Shown: in pieces, positions 26,160 to 35,285 of the stretch
How the letters are laid out: each line of letters opens with the position of its first letter
Numbering within the stretch: the first letter of the stretch is position 1
Assembly: GCF_030440535.1 (NCBI RefSeq)
Contig: NZ_CP047117.1
Span: 186,001-250,000, forward strand
From: Corynebacterium capitovis DSM 44611
GTDB lineage: Bacteria > Actinomycetota > Actinomycetes > Mycobacteriales > Mycobacteriaceae
Direction: 5' to 3'
Length of the DNA stretch: 64,000 nt
Made by a program: the position numbers and the translations under genes
Notes under the pieces: generated by a model
The model's input: only the letters and a program-made list of their open reading frames with translations
Database searches by the model: none
Told to the model about the DNA's origin: nothing

Positions 26160-27779
26160 TTGCGTTGGCTTCGCAAGGCCTGGCACTGGCTTACAAGCAT
26201 GAGCACGGCTCTCGTGCTGCTGTTTCTTCTCGCGCTCGCGTCCGTTCCCGGTGCGCTGTTGCCGCAGCGCAGCGTCAGCGCCACGCTTGTCGACGACTTC
26301 CTCGCCGCCAACCCCACGATGGGCCCCATCTACGACCGGCTCCAGCTGTTCAACGTCTTCGGGTCCACGTGGTTTGTCGCCATTGTGGCCCTGTTGATGG
26401 TGTCCCTGGTCGGCTGCATCATCCCGCGCTCCATCGACCATTGGCGTGCCTTCCGCGCCAAGCCCACGCGCGCGCCCAAGTTCCTCACCCGCATGCCACT
26501 GTATGCGGAGGGCGTGGTGGAGCAGGACGCGGAAGACGTCGATACGCATGTGCGCCGCGTGCTGAAGAAATGGCACGTCGCCTCGTACTCCGCAGAGGAA
26601 GACCGGGCGGGGGCTGCGTCGCTCGCCGCCGAGCGTGGTCACAGTCGAGAGCTGATGAACCTGCTGTTCCACATCGGCCTGGTGGGCGTGATCGTCGCCT
26701 TTACCGCAGGCAGGTTGGTGTTTTACGAAGGCCAGGTCATCGTGGTGACCAACTCGGAATCGCCCTCCGCGGTGCCGGTGACCCAGTCCCGCGAGTTTTG
26801 CAACACCTCGCCCGCCAACTTCGATGTCTTCCGGGCCGGCCCGCTTTTCGACGGCACCGGGCTGACCCCCTTCTGCCTTGAATCCAAGAACTTTTCCGCT
26901 GATTACCTCAACACGGGCCAGGCCAGCGGGTTTAGCTCGGACATCACGTATACCACGGATGTGGATAGCGACCCTGGCACCTGGGAGCCCACCACCTTGC
27001 GTGTCAACCACCCGCTGCGGGTAAACGGCGACCGCGTGTACCTGCAAGGCCACGGTTTCGCGCCGCAGATCACGGTGACGTGGCCGGACGGTGAGACTCG
27101 CACGCAAATGATTCAGTTCCGCCCCACGGACGTGCAGAACTTCCTCTCCTCCGGAGTGATGCGTTTCGACCCGCCGGCGGGTATGTTCCCAGACCTGACG
27201 CAGCGGCGCGAGAACCAGATCGCCATTGAGGGGGTGTTCGCGCCGACCGCTAAGTGGACGGGGCCGAATGACGACATGCTGCAGTCGTCGTTTCCCGCGA
27301 TGGATGACCCAGCGATGGCTGTCGATGTCTACGTGGGTGACGCCGGGCTGGATACTGGCCGCTCACAGAACATCTTCGTGCTGGACCAGTCGCTGATCGC
27401 CAGTGGCCAGCTGGAGAAGGTGCAACGCCTGAACCTCACACCGGGTCAAGAGGTGACTATCCCGGGTGGCATCACGGTACGTTTCGACGGCGCTGCGGAG
27501 TACGCAAACTACCAAATCTCGCGCGACCCGACCCAGGTGTGGTCCCTGGTGGCTACCGTAGTCATGCTGGCCTCCCTGATTGGGTCGCTGACAATCAAGC
27601 GGCGGCGGATCTGGGTACGGTACATACCCACCGATTCGGGCACGCGCGTGGAGCTCGGCGGCCTGGCCCGCACCGACCGCGCCGGGTGGGGCCCCGAGTT
27701 CGAGCGCATCGCTGACGATGTGTTGGGTCGGGTGCGGGAAGAGCACAGCTCAGACGACGAAATGGACGAGTTAGGGTAG
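26160..27779 (+). CDS. Cytochrome c synthase subunit ResB (CcsB)
   Basis: About 539 residues. Membrane helices near residues 14-32, 65-85, 165-185 and 455-475 flank a large extracytoplasmic domain, as in ResB/Ccs1. With CcsA it forms the System II haem lyase that carries haem across the membrane and attaches it to apocytochrome c. AGGAGG is 7 nt before TTG 26160; TTG 26157 and a later ATG 26199 are alternatives. A divergent deacetylase gene separates it from ccsA. Confidence 0.88.
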   Translation: MRWLRKAWHWLTSMSTALVLLFLLALASVPGALLPQRSVSATLVDDFLAANPTMGPIYDRLQLFNVFGSTWFVAIVALLMVSLVGCIIPRSIDHWRAFRAKPTRAPKFLTRMPLYAEGVVEQDAEDVDTHVRRVLKKWHVASYSAEEDRAGAASLAAERGHSRELMNLLFHIGLVGVIVAFTAGRLVFYEGQVIVVTNSESPSAVPVTQSREFCNTSPANFDVFRAGPLFDGTGLTPFCLESKNFSADYLNTGQASGFSSDITYTTDVDSDPGTWEPTTLRVNHPLRVNGDRVYLQGHGFAPQITVTWPDGETRTQMIQFRPTDVQNFLSSGVMRFDPPAGMFPDLTQRRENQIAIEGVFAPTAKWTGPNDDMLQSSFPAMDDPAMAVDVYVGDAGLDTGRSQNIFVLDQSLIASGQLEKVQRLNLTPGQEVTIPGGITVRFDGAAEYANYQISRDPTQVWSLVATVVMLASLIGSLTIKRRRIWVRYIPTDSGTRVELGGLARTDRAGWGPEFERIADDVLGRVREEHSSDDEMDELG

Positions 27780-27790
27780 AGCAACTCCTC

Positions 27791-28603
27791 TTAGGCGGAC
27801 GTCACCAGCGGGAGCTTCACAAACTGGACGTTGGCAAGGCGGTTCAGTGCGGCGTCGACCCCGATAGCTGTTCCGCCGCGGGGCTGGTTCATATGACCGA
27901 GAATTATCGCGCCGTCGGGCGCGCCGAGCAGGTTCGTCGTGACCGCGTCTGGGCTCGCGGTGCCTCCGTAGTCGAGGTTGGTAGTGAACCCCGCAATGCG
28001 GATCCCGCGGTCTCGGATGATGCGTACGGCGACGTCGTCATAGTGTGCTGTGCCGGCGCGGAACCAGCGGGAAGCGCCCGCGATCTCGGCGATGACCTCG
28101 GAGGGACTTGACGTACCTGGAATGCCGTAGGCGGAGCGGCCCGTTACCGACATCGGTGCGTGAGTCGCGCCGTGGCTTTCAATCTGGAAGAGCGGGTCAT
28201 TGGAAAGCTCGGCTCGAGGGGTCGGGTTCGCTTCCACCCACCGGGAGTTGAAGAAGAGAGTGGCGGGTACGCGGTGACGCCGCAAAACGTTGATGAGCTT
28301 CCAGTCGACAGCCGAGCCGTGAGGGCCCCCGCACGCGTCGAAGGTGAGTGCTAGAGTGCGGACTCCAGGACTCGTGGGAACGGTCCTGGTAATTCCTGGG
28401 AGATCCATTCCAAACTGAGTTGGCACCATTCCTGTGTAGTGCTCGGGTCCCGGCGGTGGCGGGACAACGGGGGCGGGCGGAAATGCCGCGGCGGGCACTG
28501 TTTTTCTGCTCCTACCGTCCACCGCAACGGCACAGGCGGTGCCCAGAGCACCTAGAATCAGCGCTCGGCGCGTAAGGTGCGCCGGCTTGCGCGGGGTATG
28601 CAC
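27791..28603 (-). CDS. Secreted polysaccharide deacetylase-like protein
   Basis: 270 residues. An N-terminal signal with twin arginines (LTRRALILGALGTACAVAV) and a Pro-rich linker precede a NodB-type domain: TFDACGG (catalytic Asp motif), FFNSRWVEANP, and ESHGATH, giving the HxxxH metal pair. The Asp pair usually reads TFDDG; here it is TFDAC. Likely a zinc-dependent deacetylase acting outside the membrane on cell-wall sugars. It runs against the surrounding resB-ccsA direction. The start is GTG with a TACTAT box 6 nt upstream (28610-28615), suggesting a leaderless transcript. Confidence 0.82.
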   Translation of the reverse strand: MHTPRKPAHLTRRALILGALGTACAVAVDGRSRKTVPAAAFPPAPVVPPPPGPEHYTGMVPTQFGMDLPGITRTVPTSPGVRTLALTFDACGGPHGSAVDWKLINVLRRHRVPATLFFNSRWVEANPTPRAELSNDPLFQIESHGATHAPMSVTGRSAYGIPGTSSPSEVIAEIAGASRWFRAGTAHYDDVAVRIIRDRGIRIAGFTTNLDYGGTASPDAVTTNLLGAPDGAIILGHMNQPRGGTAIGVDAALNRLANVQFVKLPLVTSA

Positions 28604-28662
28604 AGGGGGATAGTAACATCGCGCGGTTGATTGTGCCCTTGGCCTGTATCGATAGGGTGGAG

Positions 28663-28668
28663 TAGGTT
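28663..28668 (+). promoter_or_regulatory. Probable -10 box of a leaderless ccsA transcript
   Basis: TAGGTT ends 6 nt before ATG 28675. The box gives ccsA its own promoter after the divergent deacetylase gene. Confidence 0.35.
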
Positions 28669-28674
28669 AACCCT

Positions 28675-29706
28675 ATGCTTGTGAACACCACAATGGCGGA
28701 TCTGTCCGACCTGACGTTCCGGACGGCGTTTGTCATTTACATCGTGGCAATGCTCATGTCGTGCCTCTACTACGGGCGGATGTTTAGCGTGGTGGACATG
28801 CGCCGCGAGAAAGCGGCGGTGCGTGACCGGGCCCGTGACCAGGACAAGGTGGCCGTGGGGGCTGGGGGCGCTTCGATCGTGGTGGACGAGCCAGAAGGCG
28901 TCGACAAGCCGGTGTTCGATGAGCTCGAGTACGACAAGCGCGTAGCAGGTGCGCGGAAGTGGGCGGGGATGACCCAGGCCCTCATTTGGCTCGGGATCCT
29001 GCTGCACGTCGCAGCGGTGATCACCCGCGGGCTCGGTGCGCGCCGGTTCCCGCTGGGCAATCTGTACGAGTACATCCTCATGATGACGGCCGTCATTATG
29101 GTTGTTGCGGCTGTGACCATCCAGCGCAAGAAGTGGTACTCCCTCTACCCCTGGCTGCTTGCGCCGCTGATTGTGGCGATGTACTTGAACTCGACGGTCT
29201 TCCACATGAAGGCGGCCCCCGTGGTGCCGGCGCTGCAGTCGTACTGGCTGCCGGTGCACGTGTCCTCGGTGTCGGTTGGAGCGTCCGTCGGGATCGTGTC
29301 CGGGATATTCTCGCTGCTCTACCTGTTGCGCATGTGGCAGCCGCGGGGGGAGGAGCACGGTGTGATCGGCGCGCTGGTGCGGCCGCTGCCCACCGCGAAG
29401 ACGCTCGATGAGCTGGCCTACAAGACGGCCATTGTGACGCTGCCGCTGTTTGGCATCGGCATCACGCTCGGCGCCGTGTGGGCCGAAGTTGCGTGGGGCC
29501 GGTTCTGGGGTTGGGACGCAAAGGAGACGGTGTCCCTCATCACGTGGATCCTCTACGCGGCCTACCTGCACGCCCGCGCCACCGCTGGCTGGAAGAACTC
29601 GCGCGCCGCGTGGATCAACGTCTTCGCGCTGGCCATGACCATTTTCAACATGACCTACGTCAACTTCGTCATCGCCAGCTTGCACTCCTACGCGGGGCTG
29701 AATTAG
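28675..29706 (+). CDS. ccsA: Cytochrome c synthase subunit CcsA (ResC)
   Basis: 343 residues with about eight membrane helices. The tryptophan-rich haem-handling WWD motif reads WGRFWGWDAKETVSLITW; histidines that can ligate haem flank it (TVFHMKA, PVHVSS, YLHARA). Partner of ResB in System II haem attachment. A charged cytoplasmic stretch (about residues 40-90) follows the first helix, as in other actinobacterial CcsA proteins. galE starts 1 nt after its stop codon. Confidence 0.92.
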   Translation: MLVNTTMADLSDLTFRTAFVIYIVAMLMSCLYYGRMFSVVDMRREKAAVRDRARDQDKVAVGAGGASIVVDEPEGVDKPVFDELEYDKRVAGARKWAGMTQALIWLGILLHVAAVITRGLGARRFPLGNLYEYILMMTAVIMVVAAVTIQRKKWYSLYPWLLAPLIVAMYLNSTVFHMKAAPVVPALQSYWLPVHVSSVSVGASVGIVSGIFSLLYLLRMWQPRGEEHGVIGALVRPLPTAKTLDELAYKTAIVTLPLFGIGITLGAVWAEVAWGRFWGWDAKETVSLITWILYAAYLHARATAGWKNSRAAWINVFALAMTIFNMTYVNFVIASLHSYAGLN

Positions 29707-30699
29707 ATGAAGGTGCTCATCGCCGGCGGGGCCGGCTACATCGGATCCACGATCGCGTCGTGCTGCGAGGACGCGGGCATCACGCCGGTCATCCTCGACG
29801 ACTATTCCACGGGCCTGCGCGTCTTCGCCGCCCGCTACGCCCACTACGAGGGTGATATCGCGGACGTCGCGCTGCTCACCCGCATCGTTGATGAGCACCC
29901 GGACATTGACGCCGTGGTGCATTGCGCCGCGAAGATCGTGGTGCCTGAATCGGTGGAGCAGCCCCTGGCGTACTACGACACCAATGTGGCCAAGGCCGTG
30001 GCCCTTATCGACGCCCTCTCGGCCCGCGGGGTGCGCCGCTTCCTGCTCAGCTCGACAGCGGCGATGTATGAGCCAGACCCGGATTTCATGGTCAGCGAGG
30101 CCAGCGCGGTCAACCCGGGAAGTCCGTACGCCGCATCGAAGTGGATGCTCGAGCGGGTCTTAGCCGATACCGCCGCCACCGGCCGGATCAGCGCCGTCGC
30201 CCTGCGCTACTTCAACCCGATCGGTGCGGACCCGCAGATGCGGACGGGACTTCAGAACCCGGCGCCTAGCCACGCTCTGGGCAAGATGATCACCGCCCAC
30301 CAACAGCATCAGCCCTTCTTTGTGACGGGCGTGGATTGGCCCACCCGCGACGGATCTGGCCTGCGTGACTACGTCCACGTGTGGGACTTGGCGCGCGCCC
30401 ACGTGGCGGCCCTCCAGAGGGAGCTCGGGGAGTACGAGGCCATCAACCTCGGCACCGGCACGGGCACGACGGTGCTCGAACTCGCCAGCGCGGTGGGGGA
30501 GGCAACAGGTGAGCCACTCGATGTCGTGCCCGCGCCCCGTCGCGAGGGTGACGTGGTGGGTTCTGCCGCACGCGTCGACAAGGCTGCCGAGGTACTGGGG
30601 TGGCGGCCGGAGTTCACGCTCGCCCAGGGTGTGCGACACTCCCTGCAGTGGGCGGCCAAGTTACCGGCGGTGCTCCGTGACGAAGCGGCCCTGCGCTAG
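29707..30699 (+). CDS. galE: UDP-glucose 4-epimerase
   Basis: 330-residue extended short-chain dehydrogenase. NAD-binding GGAGYIGS at the N-terminus, SSTAAMYEPD, catalytic YAASK, LRYFNPIGA and RDYVHVWDLARAHV. GalE-type enzymes interconvert UDP-glucose and UDP-galactose; galactose is needed for the arabinogalactan wall of corynebacteria. It follows ccsA without a gap, so is probably read from that transcript. Its 3' end overlaps a small convergent gene by 4 nt. Confidence 0.9.
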   Translation: MKVLIAGGAGYIGSTIASCCEDAGITPVILDDYSTGLRVFAARYAHYEGDIADVALLTRIVDEHPDIDAVVHCAAKIVVPESVEQPLAYYDTNVAKAVALIDALSARGVRRFLLSSTAAMYEPDPDFMVSEASAVNPGSPYAASKWMLERVLADTAATGRISAVALRYFNPIGADPQMRTGLQNPAPSHALGKMITAHQQHQPFFVTGVDWPTRDGSGLRDYVHVWDLARAHVAALQRELGEYEAINLGTGTGTTVLELASAVGEATGEPLDVVPAPRREGDVVGSAARVDKAAEVLGWRPEFTLAQGVRHSLQWAAKLPAVLRDEAALR

Positions 30700-30911
30700 C
30701 TCTCATCCCGGCGTTTGCGTTCTTCCTCTTCCCGAGCGCGCCGCTCTTTGAAGCGCTTCTTTTCGATGTTCCAGAGGAACTCCTCGTCATCGTCTGGGCC
30801 CTTGATAGCGGGGGGCTGGTCCGCGCCCCGCGAGCTGCTGCCCGGCCCGAACGCACGCCACATGAGGTAGACCGCCAACACCACCAGCAGCAACAGCAGA
30901 ATTCTTCCCAT
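30696..30911 (-). CDS. Small single-pass membrane protein
   Basis: 71 residues: one N-terminal helix (ILLLLLVVLAVYLMW) and a highly charged tail rich in Lys, Arg and Glu (KKRFKERRAREEEERKRR), probably cytoplasmic helical. No domain recognised. ATG start. Convergent with galE and divergent from the DUF4229 gene. Confidence 0.7.
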   Translation of the reverse strand: MGRILLLLLVVLAVYLMWRAFGPGSSSRGADQPPAIKGPDDDEEFLWNIEKKRFKERRAREEEERKRRDES

Positions 30912-30952
30912 ACGCCCACGATACTGGTTGGGTCGGACATCAGGGGGGTGAG

Positions 30953-30958
30953 TAGGCT
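30953..30958 (+). promoter_or_regulatory. Probable -10 box of a leaderless DUF4229 transcript
   Basis: TAGGCT ends 8 nt before GTG 30967. Confidence 0.35.
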
Positions 30959-30966
30959 ACCGGGTT

Positions 30967-31278
30967 GTGTCAACCCCCCAGGATTTCACCCCGGACCCGG
31001 CGGCGCGCTCCCGCGCCAACAAGGCGGCCGCGCTCTACGGCCTCTACCGCCTCCTCCTTTTCATTGCGCTCACGGTGGCCATCCAGCTCGTAGCAGTTCT
31101 TATCGATGCCCCCGTGCCCCTCATCATGTCCGCGCTCCTCGCCCTAATCCTCGCTTTCCCCCTGTCCATGATGCTGTTTTCCAAGCAGCGTCTGGCGGCC
31201 AATGCGGCGCTGGCGGAGTGGAAGCGGCAGCGCGATGCCCGCAAGAACTGGATTCGCGGGGAGCTTTCCGAGCGTTAG
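30967..31278 (+). CDS. DUF4229 family membrane protein
   Basis: 103 residues with two membrane helices (about 27-45 and 52-72) and a basic C-terminal tail (LAEWKRQRDARKNWIRGEL). The pattern matches small actinobacterial DUF4229 proteins of unknown role that often lie beside menaquinone or ccs genes. The GTG start has no ribosome binding site. Its end overlaps the convergent transporter gene by 4 nt. Confidence 0.75.
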   Translation: MSTPQDFTPDPAARSRANKAAALYGLYRLLLFIALTVAIQLVAVLIDAPVPLIMSALLALILAFPLSMMLFSKQRLAANAALAEWKRQRDARKNWIRGELSER

Positions 31279-32213
31279 CGGAACGCGGCCGCGATGAGGA
31301 GCATCGCCGGCATGGAGAGGAACGTGGTGAGCAGTACCGTATCCCGGGCTACCGTTGTCCCAGCCCCGTACGTTGCGGTGTAGTTGTAGACGTTTTGCGC
31401 CGTAGGCAGCGTGGCCAAGATCAGCGCCGCGTAAAGGTGGGTGCCCTCCAAACCGAGCGCCGTGGCAACCGCCCACGCGATCAGTGGCATCCCAACGAGC
31501 TTGAGCAGGGTCGCGATGAGGGTCGGCACGGGGTCGTCGTGCAGCACGGCGGAGCCGTTCAATGAGGCGCCGAAGCTCATGAGGATGAGGGGGATCGACG
31601 CGCCGCCGAGGATTTTCAGCGGGGCGAGGACTGGGTCGGGGATGGCCAGGCCCGACTCCGCGACGAGGGCGCCCGCGATCGCGGCCACTACGACCGGTGC
31701 GGTCAGCCCGGACACCATCGACTTAACGACGGCGCGCACGCCCCCGGTGCCGTTCGCATTCAACCCGGCGATCACGATCGGGGAGACAACCGTCATCTGC
31801 AGGACAAGCGCGGGCACGACGTAGGTTGCATCTCCGATGACATAGGTTGCGACGGGGAGTCCGATGTTGACCGAGTTGTAGTAACACGAGGCTGCGGCCC
31901 CGGCCATGGTGTTTGGCACGTCTCGGCGGAAGAACAGTCTGCTCAGAGTCCAGAACAGGGCCATCGTCGCAAAGGAGGAAGCCCCAATGACCAGCACGAC
32001 CGGTGAGAAGAAGGCCGAGTTGTCCGACACCGAGACGTTGGAGAAGATCAGCGCCGGCGTCGCGGCGTAGAAGGCGATGCGGTTGAGCTGCAGCCGCGCC
32101 TCTCCTGTGCCGATGACACCCGTCCGCGAGAGCACGAACCCCGCACCGATTACCACGAAAATGATGGCGAATGCGGTGACGACGTTGAGCACTCCGACGA
32201 TGCTACCCGTCAC
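31275..32213 (-). CDS. AEC-family transporter (auxin efflux carrier type permease)
   Basis: 312 residues with about ten membrane helices in the inverted-repeat arrangement of the AEC family. Typical segments are NRIAFYAATPALIFSNVS, YYNSVNIGLPVATYVIG and the C-terminal LPTAQNVYNYTATYG. Substrates of bacterial relatives are small organic acids; none can be assigned. GTG start at 32213 overlaps the menA stop by 4 nt, so it is translated from the menA transcript. Confidence 0.86.
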   Translation of the reverse strand: MTGSIVGVLNVVTAFAIIFVVIGAGFVLSRTGVIGTGEARLQLNRIAFYAATPALIFSNVSVSDNSAFFSPVVLVIGASSFATMALFWTLSRLFFRRDVPNTMAGAAASCYYNSVNIGLPVATYVIGDATYVVPALVLQMTVVSPIVIAGLNANGTGGVRAVVKSMVSGLTAPVVVAAIAGALVAESGLAIPDPVLAPLKILGGASIPLILMSFGASLNGSAVLHDDPVPTLIATLLKLVGMPLIAWAVATALGLEGTHLYAALILATLPTAQNVYNYTATYGAGTTVARDTVLLTTFLSMPAMLLIAAAFR

Positions 32214-33079
32214 ACCCCCAGGGCCAGCGCAGTGATCGCAGCCCACACGAGCATGGCCCGGCCGTTCATCCCGAGCACTGGGATGAGCGCGGCACCCGTG
32301 GCGCCACCGAGCACGACGCGTATCGCTGCGATGGCCAGCGGCAACGCCGCCAGGCCGAAGAGGCAGGGGAGCGAGAGCGCACCCAACAGGAGCGAGGCGA
32401 GGAACGGCACAATCGTCAGAAGGACGAACAAGCGGCGCGCCCACACCTCGCCGAGCCGGACAGCCACGGTGCGCTTCCCGGCGACGGCATCGGTGGGGAT
32501 GTCGCGGATGTTGTTGGCCAGGTTGACGGATGCGGAGATGGCCCCGATCGCCACGGCGCACAGTGCGCCAGCCCATGTGATGCGGCCGGCCTGGGTGTAC
32601 TCGGTGCCCAGCACCGCGACCAGGCCGAAGAAAACGAACACCGCGGCCTCACCAAACCCGGCGTATCCGTAGGGCCGGGACCCGCCCGTGTAGAACCACG
32701 CCGCCGCGATGCACACGGCGCCGAGGAGGATGAGCCACCACGTTGAGGAGACCGCGACGAGCGCGACGCCGAACAACCCCGCCACGGCAAAGGCAGCGAA
32801 CGCGGCGTACTTGACGTGCTGGGGCTTGGCACGCCCCGAGGCGGTGAGACGGACGGGTCCGCGGCGGTCGTCGTCGGTGCCGCGGATGCCGTCGGAGTAG
32901 TCGTTGGCGTAGTTGACACCGACGATGAGCGCCCAAGCGACGACCGCTGCTAGGAGGGCGCGACCGAACGAACCCTCCCCAGCGTGAAACGCGGCGCCGG
33001 TACCGGCAATGACGGGGGCGAAGGCGTTGGGCCAGGTGTGTGGGCGGGAGGCCATGAACCAGTCGCGAGTGGGTGTCAT
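32210..33079 (-). CDS. menA: 1,4-dihydroxy-2-naphthoate polyprenyltransferase
   Basis: Joins the polyprenyl tail to dihydroxynaphthoate in the membrane. 289 residues, UbiA superfamily, about eight helices. The two magnesium-binding Asp-rich motifs are NYANDYSDGIRGTD and NLANNIRDIPTDAVAGKRT. ATG start. The AEC transporter gene is coupled downstream; the divergent glycosyltransferase gene starts 62 bp away. Confidence 0.95.
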   Translation of the reverse strand: MTPTRDWFMASRPHTWPNAFAPVIAGTGAAFHAGEGSFGRALLAAVVAWALIVGVNYANDYSDGIRGTDDDRRGPVRLTASGRAKPQHVKYAAFAAFAVAGLFGVALVAVSSTWWLILLGAVCIAAAWFYTGGSRPYGYAGFGEAAVFVFFGLVAVLGTEYTQAGRITWAGALCAVAIGAISASVNLANNIRDIPTDAVAGKRTVAVRLGEVWARRLFVLLTIVPFLASLLLGALSLPCLFGLAALPLAIAAIRVVLGGATGAALIPVLGMNGRAMLVWAAITALALGV

Positions 33080-33127
33080 GGGTTACCATCTTGCCCTTCC
33101 AGGTTCACGCAGGCCGCATCGCCCGGC

Positions 33128-33133
33128 TAAAGT
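33128..33133 (+). promoter_or_regulatory. Probable -10 box of a leaderless glycosyltransferase transcript
   Basis: TAAAGT ends 8 nt before ATG 33142. It supports this start over one that would overlap menA. Confidence 0.35.
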
Positions 33134-33141
33134 TACCCGGC

Positions 33142-34014
33142 ATGTGGGTCGACTATGCCGCACGTCAGGTGATTACTTATGCGTCCGCGGCCGCGCGGGC
33201 GCCGCGCCTGCGTGTCATGGCACGCAACGCGCCGTTTTCCTTCCCCGCGGAGCCGGGTGAAGACAGCACGGTCGTGTCTTTGACCTCCTACGGCAAACGC
33301 CTCTCGTCGGCGGTCGTGGCGGTTTCCTCGCTGCTCGTGGGCACCAGGCGGTTACCTGTGCACCTTTGGCTGGACGCAGAGGACTTTGACGGGCCGTGGC
33401 CGAAGGGACTGCGTTCGCTCGCTGACCGCGGCCTGCACGTTCACCGCTCCGACGGGCAGTACGGCCCGCACACCAAGTATTATGGCACGTTCCAGCAGTT
33501 CGCGGGTACGGCTACCCGAGTCATTACGATTGACGACGACATGATGTACCCGCGCTGGTTCGTCGACAAGCTTCTGAATGCCTCGGATGCGAGCCCCGAC
33601 TGCGTCACCGCGTACCGCGCACACCAAATCGCCCTCCTGGATGGTGCCATCGCGCCTTATGTGAAGTGGAAGGCCGTCGATACAACCGAACCCTCGCGGC
33701 GCAACTTCGCCACCGGGGTGTCTGGGGTGGCTTACCCGGCGTCGATGGTTGACTACGTGGCACAGCAGGGCCTGGCGTTTTCGCAGCACGCCCCGCTTGC
33801 CGACGACGTGTGGCTCAACGCCTGCGCCCTGCGTTCCGACCACTTAGTCCGGCAGGTCTTTCCGCACCCGCGGGAGTTTTCCCTGGTTCCGGGCTCGCAA
33901 GGTGGCGCGCTTGTGCGCGCCAACCTGCGTGGCGGGGGAAACGACGAGCAGATCGCGCAGACATACACGCGCGCGGACGAGCTCAAACTCTTCGACGGCG
34001 CCACGGAGCTCTGA
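33142..34014 (+). CDS. Glycosyltransferase-like protein (GT-A type, unassigned)
   Basis: 290 residues. VVSLTSYGKRLSS at the N-terminus, then TIDDDMMYPRWFVDKLL, an Asp-rich motif like the metal/nucleotide-sugar site of GT-A enzymes, and a C-terminal PLADDVWLNACAL segment that could supply the catalytic acid. No signal peptide. Acceptor and donor are unknown. A longer reading from 33073 would overlap menA on the other strand and is disfavoured. Its TGA overlaps the ATG of the FAD oxidoreductase gene. Confidence 0.72.
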   Translation: MWVDYAARQVITYASAAARAPRLRVMARNAPFSFPAEPGEDSTVVSLTSYGKRLSSAVVAVSSLLVGTRRLPVHLWLDAEDFDGPWPKGLRSLADRGLHVHRSDGQYGPHTKYYGTFQQFAGTATRVITIDDDMMYPRWFVDKLLNASDASPDCVTAYRAHQIALLDGAIAPYVKWKAVDTTEPSRRNFATGVSGVAYPASMVDYVAQQGLAFSQHAPLADDVWLNACALRSDHLVRQVFPHPREFSLVPGSQGGALVRANLRGGGNDEQIAQTYTRADELKLFDGATEL

Positions 34015-35285
34015 TGAGCGCCACCGCGACCGTCGTGGGCGCAGGACCCAATGGGCTAGCTGCTGCGATCCGGCTGGCGCAGCTGGGTTGGCGGGTCCGC
34101 GTCTTTGAGCGCAACGACGAGGTGGGTGGGTCGTGCCGCTCCGACTCCTATTTCCCGGGCACGATTAGTGACGTCGGCGCCGCTGCCTTCCCCTTCGGCG
34201 CGGCGACTCTGCGCGATCTGGGAGTGGAGTGGGCCCACCCGCCGCGGCCCGTGGCCCACCCGCTCGAGCACTCAACAGGGTTCCTGGACGCGCTCGGCCC
34301 TGACCAAGCGACGTGGAACCGCGTGCACGGCCCTGTTGCAGCCCACATCGGCGACCACCTGGACAACATCCTCGGCCCAACGCTGTGGCGCGTGCCCCCG
34401 CACCCGCTGGCCTTCGCCCGCTTTGGGGTGCGGGGAGCGCTTCCGGCTGCGACGCTTGGGACCGTCCTCTTCCGGACGGAGGCCGCGAAAGCGCTGCTGG
34501 CGGGCAACGCCGTGCACTCGTTCAGTTCGCCGGGCCGGCCGCTGACGGGAGCGTTCGGGGTGTTGTTCGGTGCCCTTGCCGCGTCGGTGGGGTGGCCGGT
34601 GGTGCGGGGAGGCAGTCGCGGGATCGTCGACAAGCTTGCTGCCCGCGCCGAGTCTCTTGGGGTGGAGATCCACACAGGTATCGATGTGCGGGAGGTGCCC
34701 CGCGACCGCGTCGTCGTATTGAATATGCCTCCCTGGGAGGCGGAACGGCTGGGTGCGCGGGTGCGGCCGTGGCGCGAGGGGCCGGGTGTGTTCAAGGTGG
34801 ACTGGTTGCTGCGTGAGCCGGTGCCGTGGCGCGACCCGCGCGTCGGGGAGGCGGGGACGGTGCACGTGGGGGGGACCGCGCGGGACATTGTGGCGTCGGA
34901 AAGTGAGATTGCGCGGGGGAGGATGCCGGACGCCCCGTTCGTCATGGTGGGCCAGCAGTACGTCGCCGACCCATCGCGGGGTCGGGTGTTGTGGACCTAC
35001 GCCCACGTCCCGCGGGGTTTTGACGGGGATGCCAGCGAGCACATCGCGCGCCAAATCGAGCGCTTCGCGCCCGGCTTTCGCGACGTCGTCGAGGCGCGGC
35101 ATGTTACGGGATATATTCGCGACATCGCGGCGGGCGACATGAACCTGCGGCAGCTGCTGTTCCGGCACCCGCGGTCGCTAGGTGGCGGCGTGTACTTGGC
35201 AAGTGGCGCGACCGCGCCGGGCGCGGGGGTCCATGGGATGGCGGGGGTGTGGGCCGCGCAAGAGGCTACCCGAACAATGCTCTGA
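34014..35285 (+). CDS. FAD-dependent oxidoreductase, phytoene dehydrogenase-like
   Basis: 423 residues. FAD-binding VVGAGPNGLAAAIRLAQLGWRV then ERNDEVGGSCRS, and a C-terminal GGGVYLASGATAPGAGVHGMAG that closes the FAD site as in CrtI-like amine oxidase folds. No carotenoid genes are near, so the substrate is unknown. ATGA overlap with the glycosyltransferase gene suggests one transcript. The 3' end overlaps menE (opposite strand) by 20 nt. Confidence 0.8.
   Translation: MSATATVVGAGPNGLAAAIRLAQLGWRVRVFERNDEVGGSCRSDSYFPGTISDVGAAAFPFGAATLRDLGVEWAHPPRPVAHPLEHSTGFLDALGPDQATWNRVHGPVAAHIGDHLDNILGPTLWRVPPHPLAFARFGVRGALPAATLGTVLFRTEAAKALLAGNAVHSFSSPGRPLTGAFGVLFGALAASVGWPVVRGGSRGIVDKLAARAESLGVEIHTGIDVREVPRDRVVVLNMPPWEAERLGARVRPWREGPGVFKVDWLLREPVPWRDPRVGEAGTVHVGGTARDIVASESEIARGRMPDAPFVMVGQQYVADPSRGRVLWTYAHVPRGFDGDASEHIARQIERFAPGFRDVVEARHVTGYIRDIAAGDMNLRQLLFRHPRSLGGGVYLASGATAPGAGVHGMAGVWAAQEATRTML

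Noticed and set aside
28662..28674. DtxR-like TAGGTTAACCCTA at the ccsA start
   Set aside because: Only one half matches the consensus; it is better explained as a -10 box at leaderless spacing.
31275..32576. 433-codon version of the AEC transporter
   Set aside because: The extra N-terminus is antisense-like Arg/Pro-rich sequence within menA; GTG 32213 gives the 4-nt overlap and a normal transporter.
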